Source of the DNA: M55B118 sp041694275
GTDB lineage: Bacteria; Bacillota_I; Bacilli_A; Izemoplasmatales; Izemoplasmataceae
NCBI GenBank assembly: GCA_041694275.1
Contig: JASMTQ010000086.1
Span: forward strand, 9,657-73,656
Length of the DNA: 64,000 nucleotides
Direction of reading: 5' to 3'
Made by a program: the position numbers and the translations under genes
The notes under the pieces: model-generated
What the model was told of the DNA's origin: nothing
The model's database searches: none
The model's input: only the letters and a program-made list of their open reading frames with translations
Shown: piece by piece, positions 34,909-42,457 of the stretch
Layout: each line of letters begins with the position of its first letter
How positions within the stretch are numbered: the stretch's first letter is position 1

Positions 34909-35790
34909 TTATTGTTTATTTTTGGCTTCTTCCAAATCGAAATAGGCAACTCCAACCGTGCCTACGCCCGTATGCGCCCCGATAACTGGTGTGATTGGAG
35001 CGGCGTAATGTCTATGATTTGGGTATTTTTCTTCGATGCGATTGAAGATATAATCAAACCCTTCTTTATTGTCAGAGGTGTCGTAAGTCACTACGAAATT
35101 GGTCTTGCCTTCCAAGTCTTCAAGAATCTGATCGCCCATTTTCTTGAGGGCCTTATTGATGGTTCGAACTTTTTCAAAAGGCACAATCTTACCTTCATCG
35201 TTCACCTGTAGAATGGGTTTGATCTTGAGAAGTCTTCCCATGAAGCCCGCAGCTCCTGAGAGACGACCGTTCTTGACGAGCAGCCTAAGATTGTCCACCA
35301 GGAAATACTGTTTGCGACTAAGCGCAAGCTTTTCCAGGTAGGGGACGATTTCTTCAGGGTCTTTGCCTTCATCGATCAGTCGAAGTGCTTCTATTGATAC
35401 AAACCCTTCACTGATTGCGGCATTCAAACTGTCCACAACATGGATATCCAATGACCCATCATAGGCGTTTTTCGCCATTTGGCAGGTTTGATAGGTACCG
35501 CTCAGTTGTGATGATATGGTAATGATAATCGCTGAATCATACCCTGCTTCTTCAACTGAATGAAGGGTTTCATCGATTTCTCCGATTGGAGGCATGGACG
35601 AAGTAGGCACCAGAGTATCATTTTCTTTTAGTTGCCTATAAAAGTCGTTGGCATTGATTTCCACGTAATCTTTAAAAGATTCATCCCCGATTTCGATTTG
35701 ACAGCGGATGATGAATAGATTGTCCGTTTTGACATCCACATAATCCAGACATCCGGTACTTACAGCAATAACAGCGGTTTTCTTGGGCAT
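34909..35790 (-). CDS. DegV family fatty-acid-binding protein (paralog 1)
   Basis: DegV/FakB proteins bind a fatty acid and present it to the kinase FakA. The 293 residues show the family order: an N-terminal STGCLDY motif, TSSMPPIGE (about 65), ITISSQLSGTYQ (about 92, with the ligand-contacting Ser), LVKNGRLSGAAGFMGRLLKIKPIL (about 180-205) and PVIGAHTGVGTVG at the end. The ATG at 35788-35790, with AAGGAGA, is chosen; it starts 5 bases after the HAAS stop. It closes the run marR-padR-HAAS-degV. No fakA is in the window. Confidence 0.93.
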   Translation of the reverse strand: MPKKTAVIAVSTGCLDYVDVKTDNLFIIRCQIEIGDESFKDYVEINANDFYRQLKENDTLVPTSSMPPIGEIDETLHSVEEAGYDSAIIITISSQLSGTYQTCQMAKNAYDGSLDIHVVDSLNAAISEGFVSIEALRLIDEGKDPEEIVPYLEKLALSRKQYFLVDNLRLLVKNGRLSGAAGFMGRLLKIKPILQVNDEGKIVPFEKVRTINKALKKMGDQILEDLEGKTNFVVTYDTSDNKEGFDYIFNRIEEKYPNHRHYAAPITPVIGAHTGVGTVGVAYFDLEEAKNKQ

Positions 35791-35795
35791 AACAA

Positions 35796-36212
35796 CTATT
35801 CTCCTTTTTTGTTCAGCAGTTTGTAAAGCAGGCTTAATGGCCAAAACAACACGCCGAGTGCGGCGATAATGGACCACGGACCGATTTCAGGAAAGAAAAC
35901 AAAATTGATAATCATGATGATTGCGATGATGAGAAGGCTGCTTAAAAATGAGAAAAGAAGCGCATTTTTCGTGCGTTTTTTCTCTCTGTTCAGATTGGGT
36001 GAACGTCCGTTTTCCAAATCAGGAAGATAGACTTCTTCAGGATCACCGAAATCTTCGATGGTTTTTTCAGTGGCTTCTTCTTCACTGTATCCCTGGTCTT
36101 TTAAGTCTTCCACTTTTTCGTATAGAAAGATTCTCAGGCTTTCTCTGGCGGACTCGTCATGGGTTCTGTTTTTGAAAATTCGTTTGATGAAATCATCAAG
36201 TCTCTTGTTCAT
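35796..36212 (-). CDS. HAAS/DUF1700-type membrane signalling protein
   Basis: The 138-residue protein starts with a helical HAAS-like domain (about 1-55: a pattern ending YSEEEATEKTIEDFGDPEEV), then a charged linker and two membrane helices (about 82-103 and 107-125). HAAS proteins are encoded beside PadR regulators and are thought to sequester them at the membrane. Its ATG overlaps the padR end by 17 bases, which supports this pairing. GGAGGATAATC precedes the ATG. Confidence 0.75.
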   Translation of the reverse strand: MNKRLDDFIKRIFKNRTHDESARESLRIFLYEKVEDLKDQGYSEEEATEKTIEDFGDPEEVYLPDLENGRSPNLNREKKRTKNALLFSFLSSLLIIAIIMIINFVFFPEIGPWSIIAALGVLFWPLSLLYKLLNKKGE

Positions 36213-36543
36213 GATTATCCTCCAGAAATACCGACATGAGTTTCTTGAGCTCATACCATTCTTTTTTCTTTTCCTGATAATACGCTCTGCCCAGGGATGT
36301 CAGGGTATAATACCTTCTCTGCCTTCCGTGGGATTTGTTTCCGATATAGGACTTGATCAGTTCTTTTCTCTCAAGCCTTTGTACCATTGCGTAAAGTGTA
36401 GCTTCCTTGACTGAAAAAGACTCCGATGTACGCTCTCTTATTTCATTTGCAATTTCATAGGCATACCGGTCTTTTTCCCGGATCAATGTCAGGATAACAC
36501 TTTCCAAATGGCCTCTTAGAACATCTGAGCTGATTGTAGACAT
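36196..36543 (-). CDS. PadR family transcriptional regulator
   Basis: The 115-residue protein has the PadR winged helix: LRGHLESVILTLI at the start, YAYEIANEI, SVKEATLYAMVQRLERKELI (recognition region) and GRQRRYYTLTSLGR (wing). A short C-terminal helix allows dimers. GGAGGCGAATC precedes the ATG. PadR proteins often repress their own operon; the HAAS protein next door is the likely partner. It follows the MarR gene by 16 bases. Confidence 0.92.
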   Translation of the reverse strand: MSTISSDVLRGHLESVILTLIREKDRYAYEIANEIRERTSESFSVKEATLYAMVQRLERKELIKSYIGNKSHGRQRRYYTLTSLGRAYYQEKKKEWYELKKLMSVFLEDNHEQET

Positions 36544-36559
36544 GATTCGCCTCCAGGAT

Positions 36560-37000
36560 TTAGTACTTGTTTTTGAAATAATCGGTGAGCTTTTCAAGCG
36601 AATCGATAAGGACTGCATTGTCTTCAAGATGCATATCCTCAATCACTGCATCGATCATTTCATCATGAAATTTTTCATGGATTTTGAGAACCTGTTTCCC
36701 TTGCCTGGTGAGACGAATGAATACTTTTCGCTTGTCTTCATCGGTTCGGTAACGCTCACAATAGCCCTTGTCCACCAGTCGGTTGATTGATGTTGTAAGG
36801 GTCCCTACAGTGATGTGCAGACGTTTTGCGATGTTGGACATGATTGCGTCTTCACTTTTCTGAATCGCTTCCAATACATGAATTTCATTCATGGAAAGCG
36901 TTACGCCTTGTTGGCGCATGTGCTGTTGTTCTATGCGCAGGATGTTATTGAATACATCCACGAGCAGTTCATTGATGATTCCTTTTGGTGATGTAGGCAT
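36560..37000 (-). CDS. MarR family regulator, FabT-like
   Basis: The 146-residue protein is a winged-helix MarR repressor. The wording LSMNEIHVLEAI (about 40), MSNIAKRLHITVGTLTTSIN, GYCERYRTDEDKRKVFI and LKIHEKFHDEMI is close to FabT, the repressor of fatty acid synthesis in streptococci and lactococci. The two flanking DegV/FakB genes support a lipid role. The ATG at 36998-37000 follows AAGGGGGA. An extended -10 (TGATATAAT) lies at 37027-37035 on the minus strand. FabT identity is inference; MarR membership is firm. Confidence 0.85.
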   Translation of the reverse strand: MPTSPKGIINELLVDVFNNILRIEQQHMRQQGVTLSMNEIHVLEAIQKSEDAIMSNIAKRLHITVGTLTTSINRLVDKGYCERYRTDEDKRKVFIRLTRQGKQVLKIHEKFHDEMIDAVIEDMHLEDNAVLIDSLEKLTDYFKNKY

Positions 37001-37026
37001 GTGTATCCCCCTTTTCATTACACCCC

Positions 37027-37035
37027 ATTATATCA
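37027..37035 (-). promoter_or_regulatory. Extended -10 promoter of the marR-padR-HAAS-degV operon
   Basis: TGATATAAT on the minus strand. It is framed by inverted ACACCC/GGGTGT arms (37020-37048), which could be an operator. Confidence 0.55.
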
Positions 37036-37050
37036 AAGTTATGGGTGTTT

Positions 37051-37911
37051 TTACCACTTTTTTATAATCCAGCCGATCCCAAGTGCACCGGGTCCCGCGT
37101 GGGCTCCGACGACCGGGGTCAAATGATGGATGGCTATATCTTGTAAATCCTCGCTTTTTTCAAGAAGTTTCTCTCTCACTTCTTTTGCGGTCTCAAGTGC
37201 GTTCGCATGAATGAGAAAGACTTCGATGTTCTTCTCATGGTGGTCTTCAATAAACTTATCAACAAGGCGGTTCAACGCCTTTTTCCTGGTTCTTATTTTT
37301 TCAATGGCCTCGACTCTTCCATCGTGAGAAAGATGCAAAAGCGGCTTGATCTTGAGCATGCTTCCTATAAGTCCGCTCGCACCTGATAAACGACCGTTTT
37401 TGACAAGAAACTTGAGCGTATCCACTGAGATTAAAAGCCCCTGGTTGTCTCTTATTGAAGCGAGCCTGTCAAGAATTTCAGGCACCTGGACGCCTTCTTT
37501 AGCCATACGCGCAGCTTCCATGATCATGTAACTCTCCGCGTAGCCTACGCTTAGTGAGTCAAAGACATGCACGTCCACACCTTCAACCATGTTCGCAGCC
37601 ATATGGGCGCCTTCATAAGTCCCGCTCAACTGTGAGGAGATGGTGACAACCACGATGTCAGTATACCCATCGTTCTTCAATGCTTCAAATGTATTCATCA
37701 TGACGCCCGTTGCGGTTTGTGCTGTAGAAAGTGCAACATCGGGGTGTTCGCTCAGTTCTTTGTAAAAGGTATCCGCGTCAATATCCACGTAGTCTTCATA
37801 CTCGTTTTCCCCAAACAAAAGCATGCTTCTAAGTACTCTTATGTCATAGGGATGGTCGATATAGTCAATGCCTGAATTGCCACATACGACAAAGCCGATT
37901 TTTTTATCCAT
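37051..37911 (-). CDS. DegV family fatty-acid-binding protein (paralog 2)
   Basis: The 286 residues show NSGIDYI, TISSQLSGTYEGA, VDTLKFLVKNGRLSGASG with SMLKIKPLLHL, and TPVVGAHAGPGALG, the full DegV pattern. It lies upstream of the FabT-like gene with no clear terminator between them. GGAGGCATATC precedes the ATG, and a TTTGA-TAT-TCAAA inverted repeat lies just upstream. It is nearer in sequence to the third copy (52681-53544) than to paralog 1, judged by eye. Confidence 0.93.
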   Translation of the reverse strand: MDKKIGFVVCGNSGIDYIDHPYDIRVLRSMLLFGENEYEDYVDIDADTFYKELSEHPDVALSTAQTATGVMMNTFEALKNDGYTDIVVVTISSQLSGTYEGAHMAANMVEGVDVHVFDSLSVGYAESYMIMEAARMAKEGVQVPEILDRLASIRDNQGLLISVDTLKFLVKNGRLSGASGLIGSMLKIKPLLHLSHDGRVEAIEKIRTRKKALNRLVDKFIEDHHEKNIEVFLIHANALETAKEVREKLLEKSEDLQDIAIHHLTPVVGAHAGPGALGIGWIIKKW

Positions 37912-37930
37912 GATATGCCTCCGAAATTGT

Positions 37931-37943
37931 TTTGATATTCAAA
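37931..37943. promoter_or_regulatory. TTTGA-N3-TCAAA inverted repeat (candidate FabT-type operator)
   Basis: An exact 5-base inverted repeat, TTTGATATTCAAA, 20 bases before the DegV ATG. It resembles reported FabT boxes, and a FabT-like gene is next in line. The match to the FabT consensus is from memory. Confidence 0.4.
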
Positions 37944-37984
37944 CTTTATGGTATAAAGATAACAACAAATCAATTTCTTGTCAA

Positions 37985-38006
37985 TAAAAAAGGTGCCTAA
38001 GCACCT
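37985..38006 (-). terminator. Terminator of the six-gene OLD-to-zinc-ribbon operon
   Basis: AGGTGC-TTAG-GCACCT hairpin on the minus strand, overlapping the stop codon, followed by TTTTTT. Confidence 0.85.
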
Positions 38007-38310
38007 AATTATCTTCAGTTTCATTCGTTTGGGGTTTGTGGCAGTAAGGGCAAATGGAATCATCTTCATAAATGGGTTTCTCACAGTGGACGCAGGGTTT
38101 CATGCTTGCGAGCCTTGATTTTTCCTCTTCTGCGAATTTTCGCCATGTGTAAAGGGTCTGTGCACTTAGAGCCGTCAGCATGAAAGCAACAAACCCAAAC
38201 AGAATAAACACCACGGTAAACCGGTCTAAAAAAAGGGCAAGCAGATAGAAGATAGCACTCACAGAAAGACCCACCACAAGGATGGAACGTATGAGTTTGT
38301 CTTTAAGCAT
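38005..38310 (-). CDS. Small zinc-ribbon membrane protein
   Basis: The 101-residue protein has two membrane helices (about 8-28 and 33-53) and a C-terminal zinc ribbon, CVHCEKPIYEDDSICPYC (about 72-89). Function is unknown. The ATG shares one base with the TGA of the Smr gene (TGATG), so translation is coupled. It is the last gene of the operon. Confidence 0.75.
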   Translation of the reverse strand: MLKDKLIRSILVVGLSVSAIFYLLALFLDRFTVVFILFGFVAFMLTALSAQTLYTWRKFAEEEKSRLASMKPCVHCEKPIYEDDSICPYCHKPQTNETEDN

Positions 38311-38543
38311 CAAAGAAGCTCCAAAATGGTTTCGCCCTGATTCATGGTGTAGCGTCTTCTCGCAATTTTATTGGATCGAATGCCGTTTGGGTCCTGAATG
38401 GCCTTTTTAAGGGCGCTGCCACTACGGTACCCATGGATGACGCGAATGGCTTCAACGTCTTTCCCCGCTTTTTTTATGACCTTTTCGATGTGGTTGATGG
38501 CCTCGTTCACCATCATTCCGTGTACGTCGATGTCGAGTATCAT
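38310..38543 (-). CDS. Stand-alone Smr domain protein
   Basis: The 77-residue protein is a bare Smr domain with the D-x-H-G motif (LDIDVHGM, residues 3-10) and the second motif RVIHGYRSGSALK (about 39-51). Smr domains nick or bind nucleic acids, and in ribosome rescue cleave mRNA. It has no MutS2 partner domains. It sits directly after the Fe-S gene (no gap). Confidence 0.88.
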   Translation of the reverse strand: MILDIDVHGMMVNEAINHIEKVIKKAGKDVEAIRVIHGYRSGSALKKAIQDPNGIRSNKIARRRYTMNQGETILELL

Positions 38544-39632
38544 CTAATCCTCTCCCTTAATGATGTCAAGTGGTGTCTTGATCGAGACGCGTCGTCCCTT
38601 TTTATCCTTGAGATAGTCTTTGATAAACATGTCAATTCTTTCAGGATCGTTTTTCATCCAGTTCTGCGTTTCAATGTCAATGCCCTGGGTGTATGGACAG
38701 CTTTGAATGCATACGCCACAATCCGTGCCCATGTTCTTCCAGAGGTTGAAACAGGACTGATCGTCAAATTTGTAGAATATGCGTCCATTCACATCTCTTT
38801 GATGCGGCTTTATGGATTGATTGGGACAGTTCATAAGACATAGGCTGCAGCGTTTGCAAAACGCCTCCAATCCGAAATCAACGGGACTGTCTGTCTTGAG
38901 TGGCATGGTGGTGAAGACCGCCCCCAGGCGGATTCTATCTCCGTAGGTTTGATTGACAATGTGGTTGGTCATGCCAATCTGGCCCAGGCCCGCGTCATGG
39001 GCCAGAGGAACCAAAGGTGCAGGAGAAAATATTTCACTCGCGAAGGTCGAATCGTAGCCAAGAGCCTTTGTGTAGGCGGCGAGGCGGCTTCCTATATAGG
39101 CGATATCGAGATAGATATTCTGTGTTTCAAAGAGTTCTTCAAAATGCGGTGAACGGTTGATCGCATCCAGAGCCATCGGTTTGAAAAACACAATCGCATG
39201 GGTGTAGTGCTTGTCTACCTTTCTTCCGTAAAGATCGCCAAGTGGTTCGCTTACGCCTCCGTGAACATCGTAATAGTGATTCTTATTTAATTTGACGATG
39301 CCGACTTCCCTGGAGCCGAACCGTTTGGCGACTGCTTTGATGTTTTCTGCGAATTCATTAGGAACATCTACTTTTTCCAGTGGTTTTTCCACTGCATCCA
39401 AAAAATCATACATGTGTTTCATGTATGTGAAATTGTTGGAATGAAGAGGAAAATAGGTCTTTTTGAAAGTTTCGCTTTTTCTCAGTCTGTTTTCAAAATC
39501 CATGCCCCTGATGTCATCATCGCCCTTTTTGTATTCGGGATGCGCTTTGTAAAAGGTTTCGTAGTGTTCGGTGCCTTTTTCAAGTCGGGCTCTTGAAAAC
39601 ATGGTTTCTCTTTCATCGTAGGTTTTCTTCAT
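38544..39632 (-). CDS. Reductive dehalogenase/QueG-like double [4Fe-4S] protein
   Basis: The 362-residue protein has a cobalamin-enzyme-like core (about 130-250: SPAPLVPLAHDAGLGQIG, then GDRIRLGAVFTTMPL) and a ferredoxin domain with CKRCSLCLMNCP (about 262) and CGVCIQSCPY (about 307). This order is shared by reductive dehalogenases and epoxyqueuosine reductase QueG. The N-terminal region (HPEYKKGDDDIRG, YFPLHSN) and the GQIGMTN-x-I variant are more dehalogenase-like than QueG-like. There is no Tat signal and no anchor gene, so it is cytoplasmic and not a classic respiratory enzyme. Substrate unknown. It follows the dehydrogenase gene by 9 bases. Confidence 0.65.
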   Translation of the reverse strand: MKKTYDERETMFSRARLEKGTEHYETFYKAHPEYKKGDDDIRGMDFENRLRKSETFKKTYFPLHSNNFTYMKHMYDFLDAVEKPLEKVDVPNEFAENIKAVAKRFGSREVGIVKLNKNHYYDVHGGVSEPLGDLYGRKVDKHYTHAIVFFKPMALDAINRSPHFEELFETQNIYLDIAYIGSRLAAYTKALGYDSTFASEIFSPAPLVPLAHDAGLGQIGMTNHIVNQTYGDRIRLGAVFTTMPLKTDSPVDFGLEAFCKRCSLCLMNCPNQSIKPHQRDVNGRIFYKFDDQSCFNLWKNMGTDCGVCIQSCPYTQGIDIETQNWMKNDPERIDMFIKDYLKDKKGRRVSIKTPLDIIKGED

Positions 39633-39641
39633 GAAACCGCC

Positions 39642-40550
39642 TCACTTCAGTTTTCTCAAGTCGAGTTTTGAAGCCGTGTCCCCTTTTTCAATGCTTTGAA
39701 TCGTTTTTAGAATCGCTTCGTGCATGCGGTTTTCCGCCTCAGTAGTGAAGCCGCCCGTATGTGGGGAGAGTAAGACATTGTCGAATGTGTGAATAGGGTA
39801 TTTGGAAGGTGAAAGGGCTTCGTTTTCTTTTGGATACTGATACCAGACATCGCTTGCAAACCCTTCAATCAAACCGTTTTTAAGGGATTCGTAAAGCGCC
39901 TTTTCGTCAATGATTTTGCCTCTTCCGACATTTACAAGGTATTTGCCTTTGAGCAGGTTGAGCATAGGCGCGTTGAACGCATTTTCGGTTTCACTTGTAA
40001 GTGGCGCGGCAATGACGGTAATGTCTGTGTTTTTGAGTAAAGCCGCAAGGCTTTTTTCCGTAACCGCGTTCCCATAGTCCTTGCCTCTGTCGATGACATG
40101 GACCGTGCAGTTGAAGGGTTCAAGAAGTGCATGAAGCGTCCTTCCAATACGTCCATAGCCAAAGATCCCCACGTGTTTGTTCCAAAGGGATACCCACTTT
40201 TTCCTCGATGGCAGGTTCCTGGAAGACCAGTCTCCCCCTTTTAAGTTATTGTGGTAGTGGACTGTGTTTCCAAGCATCGCGAGGATCAGCTGAAGGGCCT
40301 TTTCACTTACGAAATGCGAATGCGCCGTCGTGTTGAAAAGCATGATGTCATTGTCCTTGAGCGCGTTCAAATCGATGCCGTTGTGGCCTGTGAACGGTAT
40401 GATGACGGCTTTGAGATTGTTATGGAGGTCACTTTCCTTGAAACGCCCGGTAATGGTTACTTCCGCCTCTTCATAGGTATTCGCTAGGTCAATATTTTCA
40501 GCGTTTTTCAAGAAGTGTTTCAACTTGGCGTTATCCGTATGGATTTTCAT
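39642..40550 (-). CDS. D-isomer-specific 2-hydroxyacid dehydrogenase
   Basis: The 302-residue protein has the NAD-binding domain with GIFGYGRIG (about 129-137) and a following Asp (HVIDRG), NVGRGKIIDEKAL (about 210, catalytic Arg nearby) and the catalytic histidine in LSPHTGGFT (about 265). The N-terminal catalytic half is divergent. It could reduce a 2-keto acid (glyoxylate, hydroxypyruvate or phosphoglycerate type); the substrate cannot be read. It begins 2 bases after the methyltransferase stop. Confidence 0.88.
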   Translation of the reverse strand: MKIHTDNAKLKHFLKNAENIDLANTYEEAEVTITGRFKESDLHNNLKAVIIPFTGHNGIDLNALKDNDIMLFNTTAHSHFVSEKALQLILAMLGNTVHYHNNLKGGDWSSRNLPSRKKWVSLWNKHVGIFGYGRIGRTLHALLEPFNCTVHVIDRGKDYGNAVTEKSLAALLKNTDITVIAAPLTSETENAFNAPMLNLLKGKYLVNVGRGKIIDEKALYESLKNGLIEGFASDVWYQYPKENEALSPSKYPIHTFDNVLLSPHTGGFTTEAENRMHEAILKTIQSIEKGDTASKLDLRKLK

Positions 40551-40552
40551 GG

Positions 40553-41200
40553 CTATTCACGTTCCTTTTTGAATAAAAAATAGTTTTTGTGATTGGTGTA
40601 GACAAACGAAAGGTTCGCTTGTTGAGACAGTTTTTCAAAGGCTTTTTCCGTGAAAAAACCGATATGGGTCTGATCGCGGCGATACCACCAGGTCAAAAAC
40701 GTTTCATCTTCCTTTGGACGAAGACTCGTCATGATTGCGAGGTAGCCTCCGTCTTTCAACCTGCCAGCGAGTCTTTTGAATTCTCCCGCGGGATCACTCA
40801 GATGTTCAAACACCTCAGTCGATGTGATCAAGGCATATGAATTTTTGAAAACGGACGTATCAGGATTGAAGTAAGGGTCGTAGTGCTCAGCAGAAAAGCC
40901 TCTTCTTTTTAAAAGTTCGTAGAGGACCGGTCCGGGTCCACTCCCAAAATCAAGGGCTTCGCCTTCACTGACATAAGGATCCACTGAGGCTTTTAAAAAC
41001 CGTTCGAACATGTTTACGTACCCCGTATTCTCCATGGTATTCTGATGGTTTTTGTACAAGGCGTGTTCATGGTCGTGAGTGGGATGGTTTTTTGAATCCT
41101 TGAATGTGTAGCCACACCCATCGCATACGTGATGGGTGACTTTTATTTCACTGTCGTATATGGAATGGGTATCTGTGTTGCATATCAGACATTTCGGCAT
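40553..41200 (-). CDS. Class I SAM-dependent methyltransferase with N-terminal zinc ribbon
   Basis: The 215-residue protein starts with a four-cysteine ribbon (CLICNTDT, then CDGCGYTF, residues 4-31). It then has a Rossmann methyltransferase domain with motif I LDFGSGPGPVLYELL (about 85) and STEVFEHLSDPAGEF (about 128), close to the methyltransferase-23 group. Target unknown. It lies second in the OLD-led operon; GAGAGGTG precedes the ATG. Confidence 0.8.
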   Translation of the reverse strand: MPKCLICNTDTHSIYDSEIKVTHHVCDGCGYTFKDSKNHPTHDHEHALYKNHQNTMENTGYVNMFERFLKASVDPYVSEGEALDFGSGPGPVLYELLKRRGFSAEHYDPYFNPDTSVFKNSYALITSTEVFEHLSDPAGEFKRLAGRLKDGGYLAIMTSLRPKEDETFLTWWYRRDQTHIGFFTEKAFEKLSQQANLSFVYTNHKNYFLFKKERE

Positions 41201-41236
41201 GGGGCACCTCTCATTAATTAACCATTATAAACAAAT

Positions 41237-42430
41237 TCAGGTGATATTTAAACCTTTGCGGGCTTCAAAGTCTTCAAGAATCGATCTTAACTCTTTAACA
41301 AAGGGGTGGTCAAGGTAAAGATGGTAGGTCGCATACCTCGAGAGCACTTTCTTTATGATATCATCTTTTTCATTGATTGAAGCAAAAAACTGGTGCTTGT
41401 TTCTGGGTTGTTTTTTAAAGGTTACGTTAAAGGCTTTTCTAAGAAAGTTCTCATCGACATAAAGTTCGATAATGTCGCGATTGAGACTGTATCCGGGTAC
41501 ATTCACATCACCATCACTGATCACAAGTGTCTTGTAGCCGGCTTTTGCAAGCTGTTCATTGACGTATTTGAGGTTGCCAGACCCTCCACTTGGAATCACG
41601 CGATAATCTGTTTCTTTCCCAAGTAAGCGAAGGCCGCTTTCAAACCATGGCACATCGTATTTGCCTTCCACCAGCAAAAAGATGCTTGATTTGTGCATGG
41701 GGTCTGTGATGGTTGTCATTTCTCTTTCAATATCGGATTTGTAGAGGGGATGCACGCGGTAGGGAAAGGCATTGATAAATCTTTTCTGCCTTGAAACGAA
41801 AAGGGACTGGTAGCTGAGATTCAGAATGTCTTTCAAGTTATCAAAGTCAATGCTTTTTTCAAGTTCATCGGCTCCGAGAATGAGTTTTCCAGTTGAAAGC
41901 GTCCTGAGCCACTTGACTCTGAGGTGTTTTTTCTCTTTGTCCTTCAGCGTTTCAGGATAGGCAAGCTGATAATAAGGGCGGGTTTGGAAACGGATGGTGC
42001 CCTTGAACGTGCCCTGTTCAAAGTGCTTGAGATCCGGGGTTTTCATTTCTTCTATTCTGGGTGTATAATTAAGGGCGAAACATTGATTGACAAAGTGACT
42101 CAGAGGATAGGGTCTGACAGGCAAATAAAGGTAGTGCATGTCAAGAATGTCTTCAAACGCCCCGTGACTCTTGTGCGCGTCAAACGTGTAATAAGGAGGG
42201 GTGAAGACCTTGGTATAGGTTTCCTCATCGATGGAACATTCGATGACGACATCCCGCTTCTTGTTTCTGACATCTTCGAAATCGAGGGTGTGGTTAAAGA
42301 ACAAATCAAGCGCTCTTAAAAGTGTGGTCTTTCCTGAACTGTGTCTACCTATGAAGAGCGTGTGGTTTCCAAGCACGACGGTTTCATCCTTGAAAGCCAT
42401 GAAGTTCTTGATATGTACGTGGTCAATCAT
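41237..42430 (-). CDS. OLD-like ATPase-TOPRIM protein, shortened
   Basis: The 397-residue protein begins like an OLD/RecF-type ATPase (IKNFMAFKDETVVLGNHTLF) with the P-loop GRHSSGKTT (28-36). The C-terminal half has a TOPRIM domain: FLLVEGKYDVPWFESGL (Glu about 254) and LVISDGDVN (D-x-D about 306). OLD nucleases usually have about 550-600 residues; here the ATPase half is only about 215 residues. I see no clear ABC signature and no Walker B with DE. It may bind but not hydrolyse ATP, or act mainly through TOPRIM. It is the first gene of a six-gene operon, divergent from a photolyase with 27 bases between the two start codons. Confidence 0.7.
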   Translation of the reverse strand: MIDHVHIKNFMAFKDETVVLGNHTLFIGRHSSGKTTLLRALDLFFNHTLDFEDVRNKKRDVVIECSIDEETYTKVFTPPYYTFDAHKSHGAFEDILDMHYLYLPVRPYPLSHFVNQCFALNYTPRIEEMKTPDLKHFEQGTFKGTIRFQTRPYYQLAYPETLKDKEKKHLRVKWLRTLSTGKLILGADELEKSIDFDNLKDILNLSYQSLFVSRQKRFINAFPYRVHPLYKSDIEREMTTITDPMHKSSIFLLVEGKYDVPWFESGLRLLGKETDYRVIPSGGSGNLKYVNEQLAKAGYKTLVISDGDVNVPGYSLNRDIIELYVDENFLRKAFNVTFKKQPRNKHQFFASINEKDDIIKKVLSRYATYHLYLDHPFVKELRSILEDFEARKGLNIT

Positions 42431-42457
42431 GTTATCACCTTTTCACTGGGAGTTTTT

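Noticed and set aside
37020..37048. ACACCC/GGGTGT inverted repeat as terminator of DegV paralog 2
   Set aside because: No T run on the minus strand and it frames the marR -10 box, so an operator or chance is likelier.
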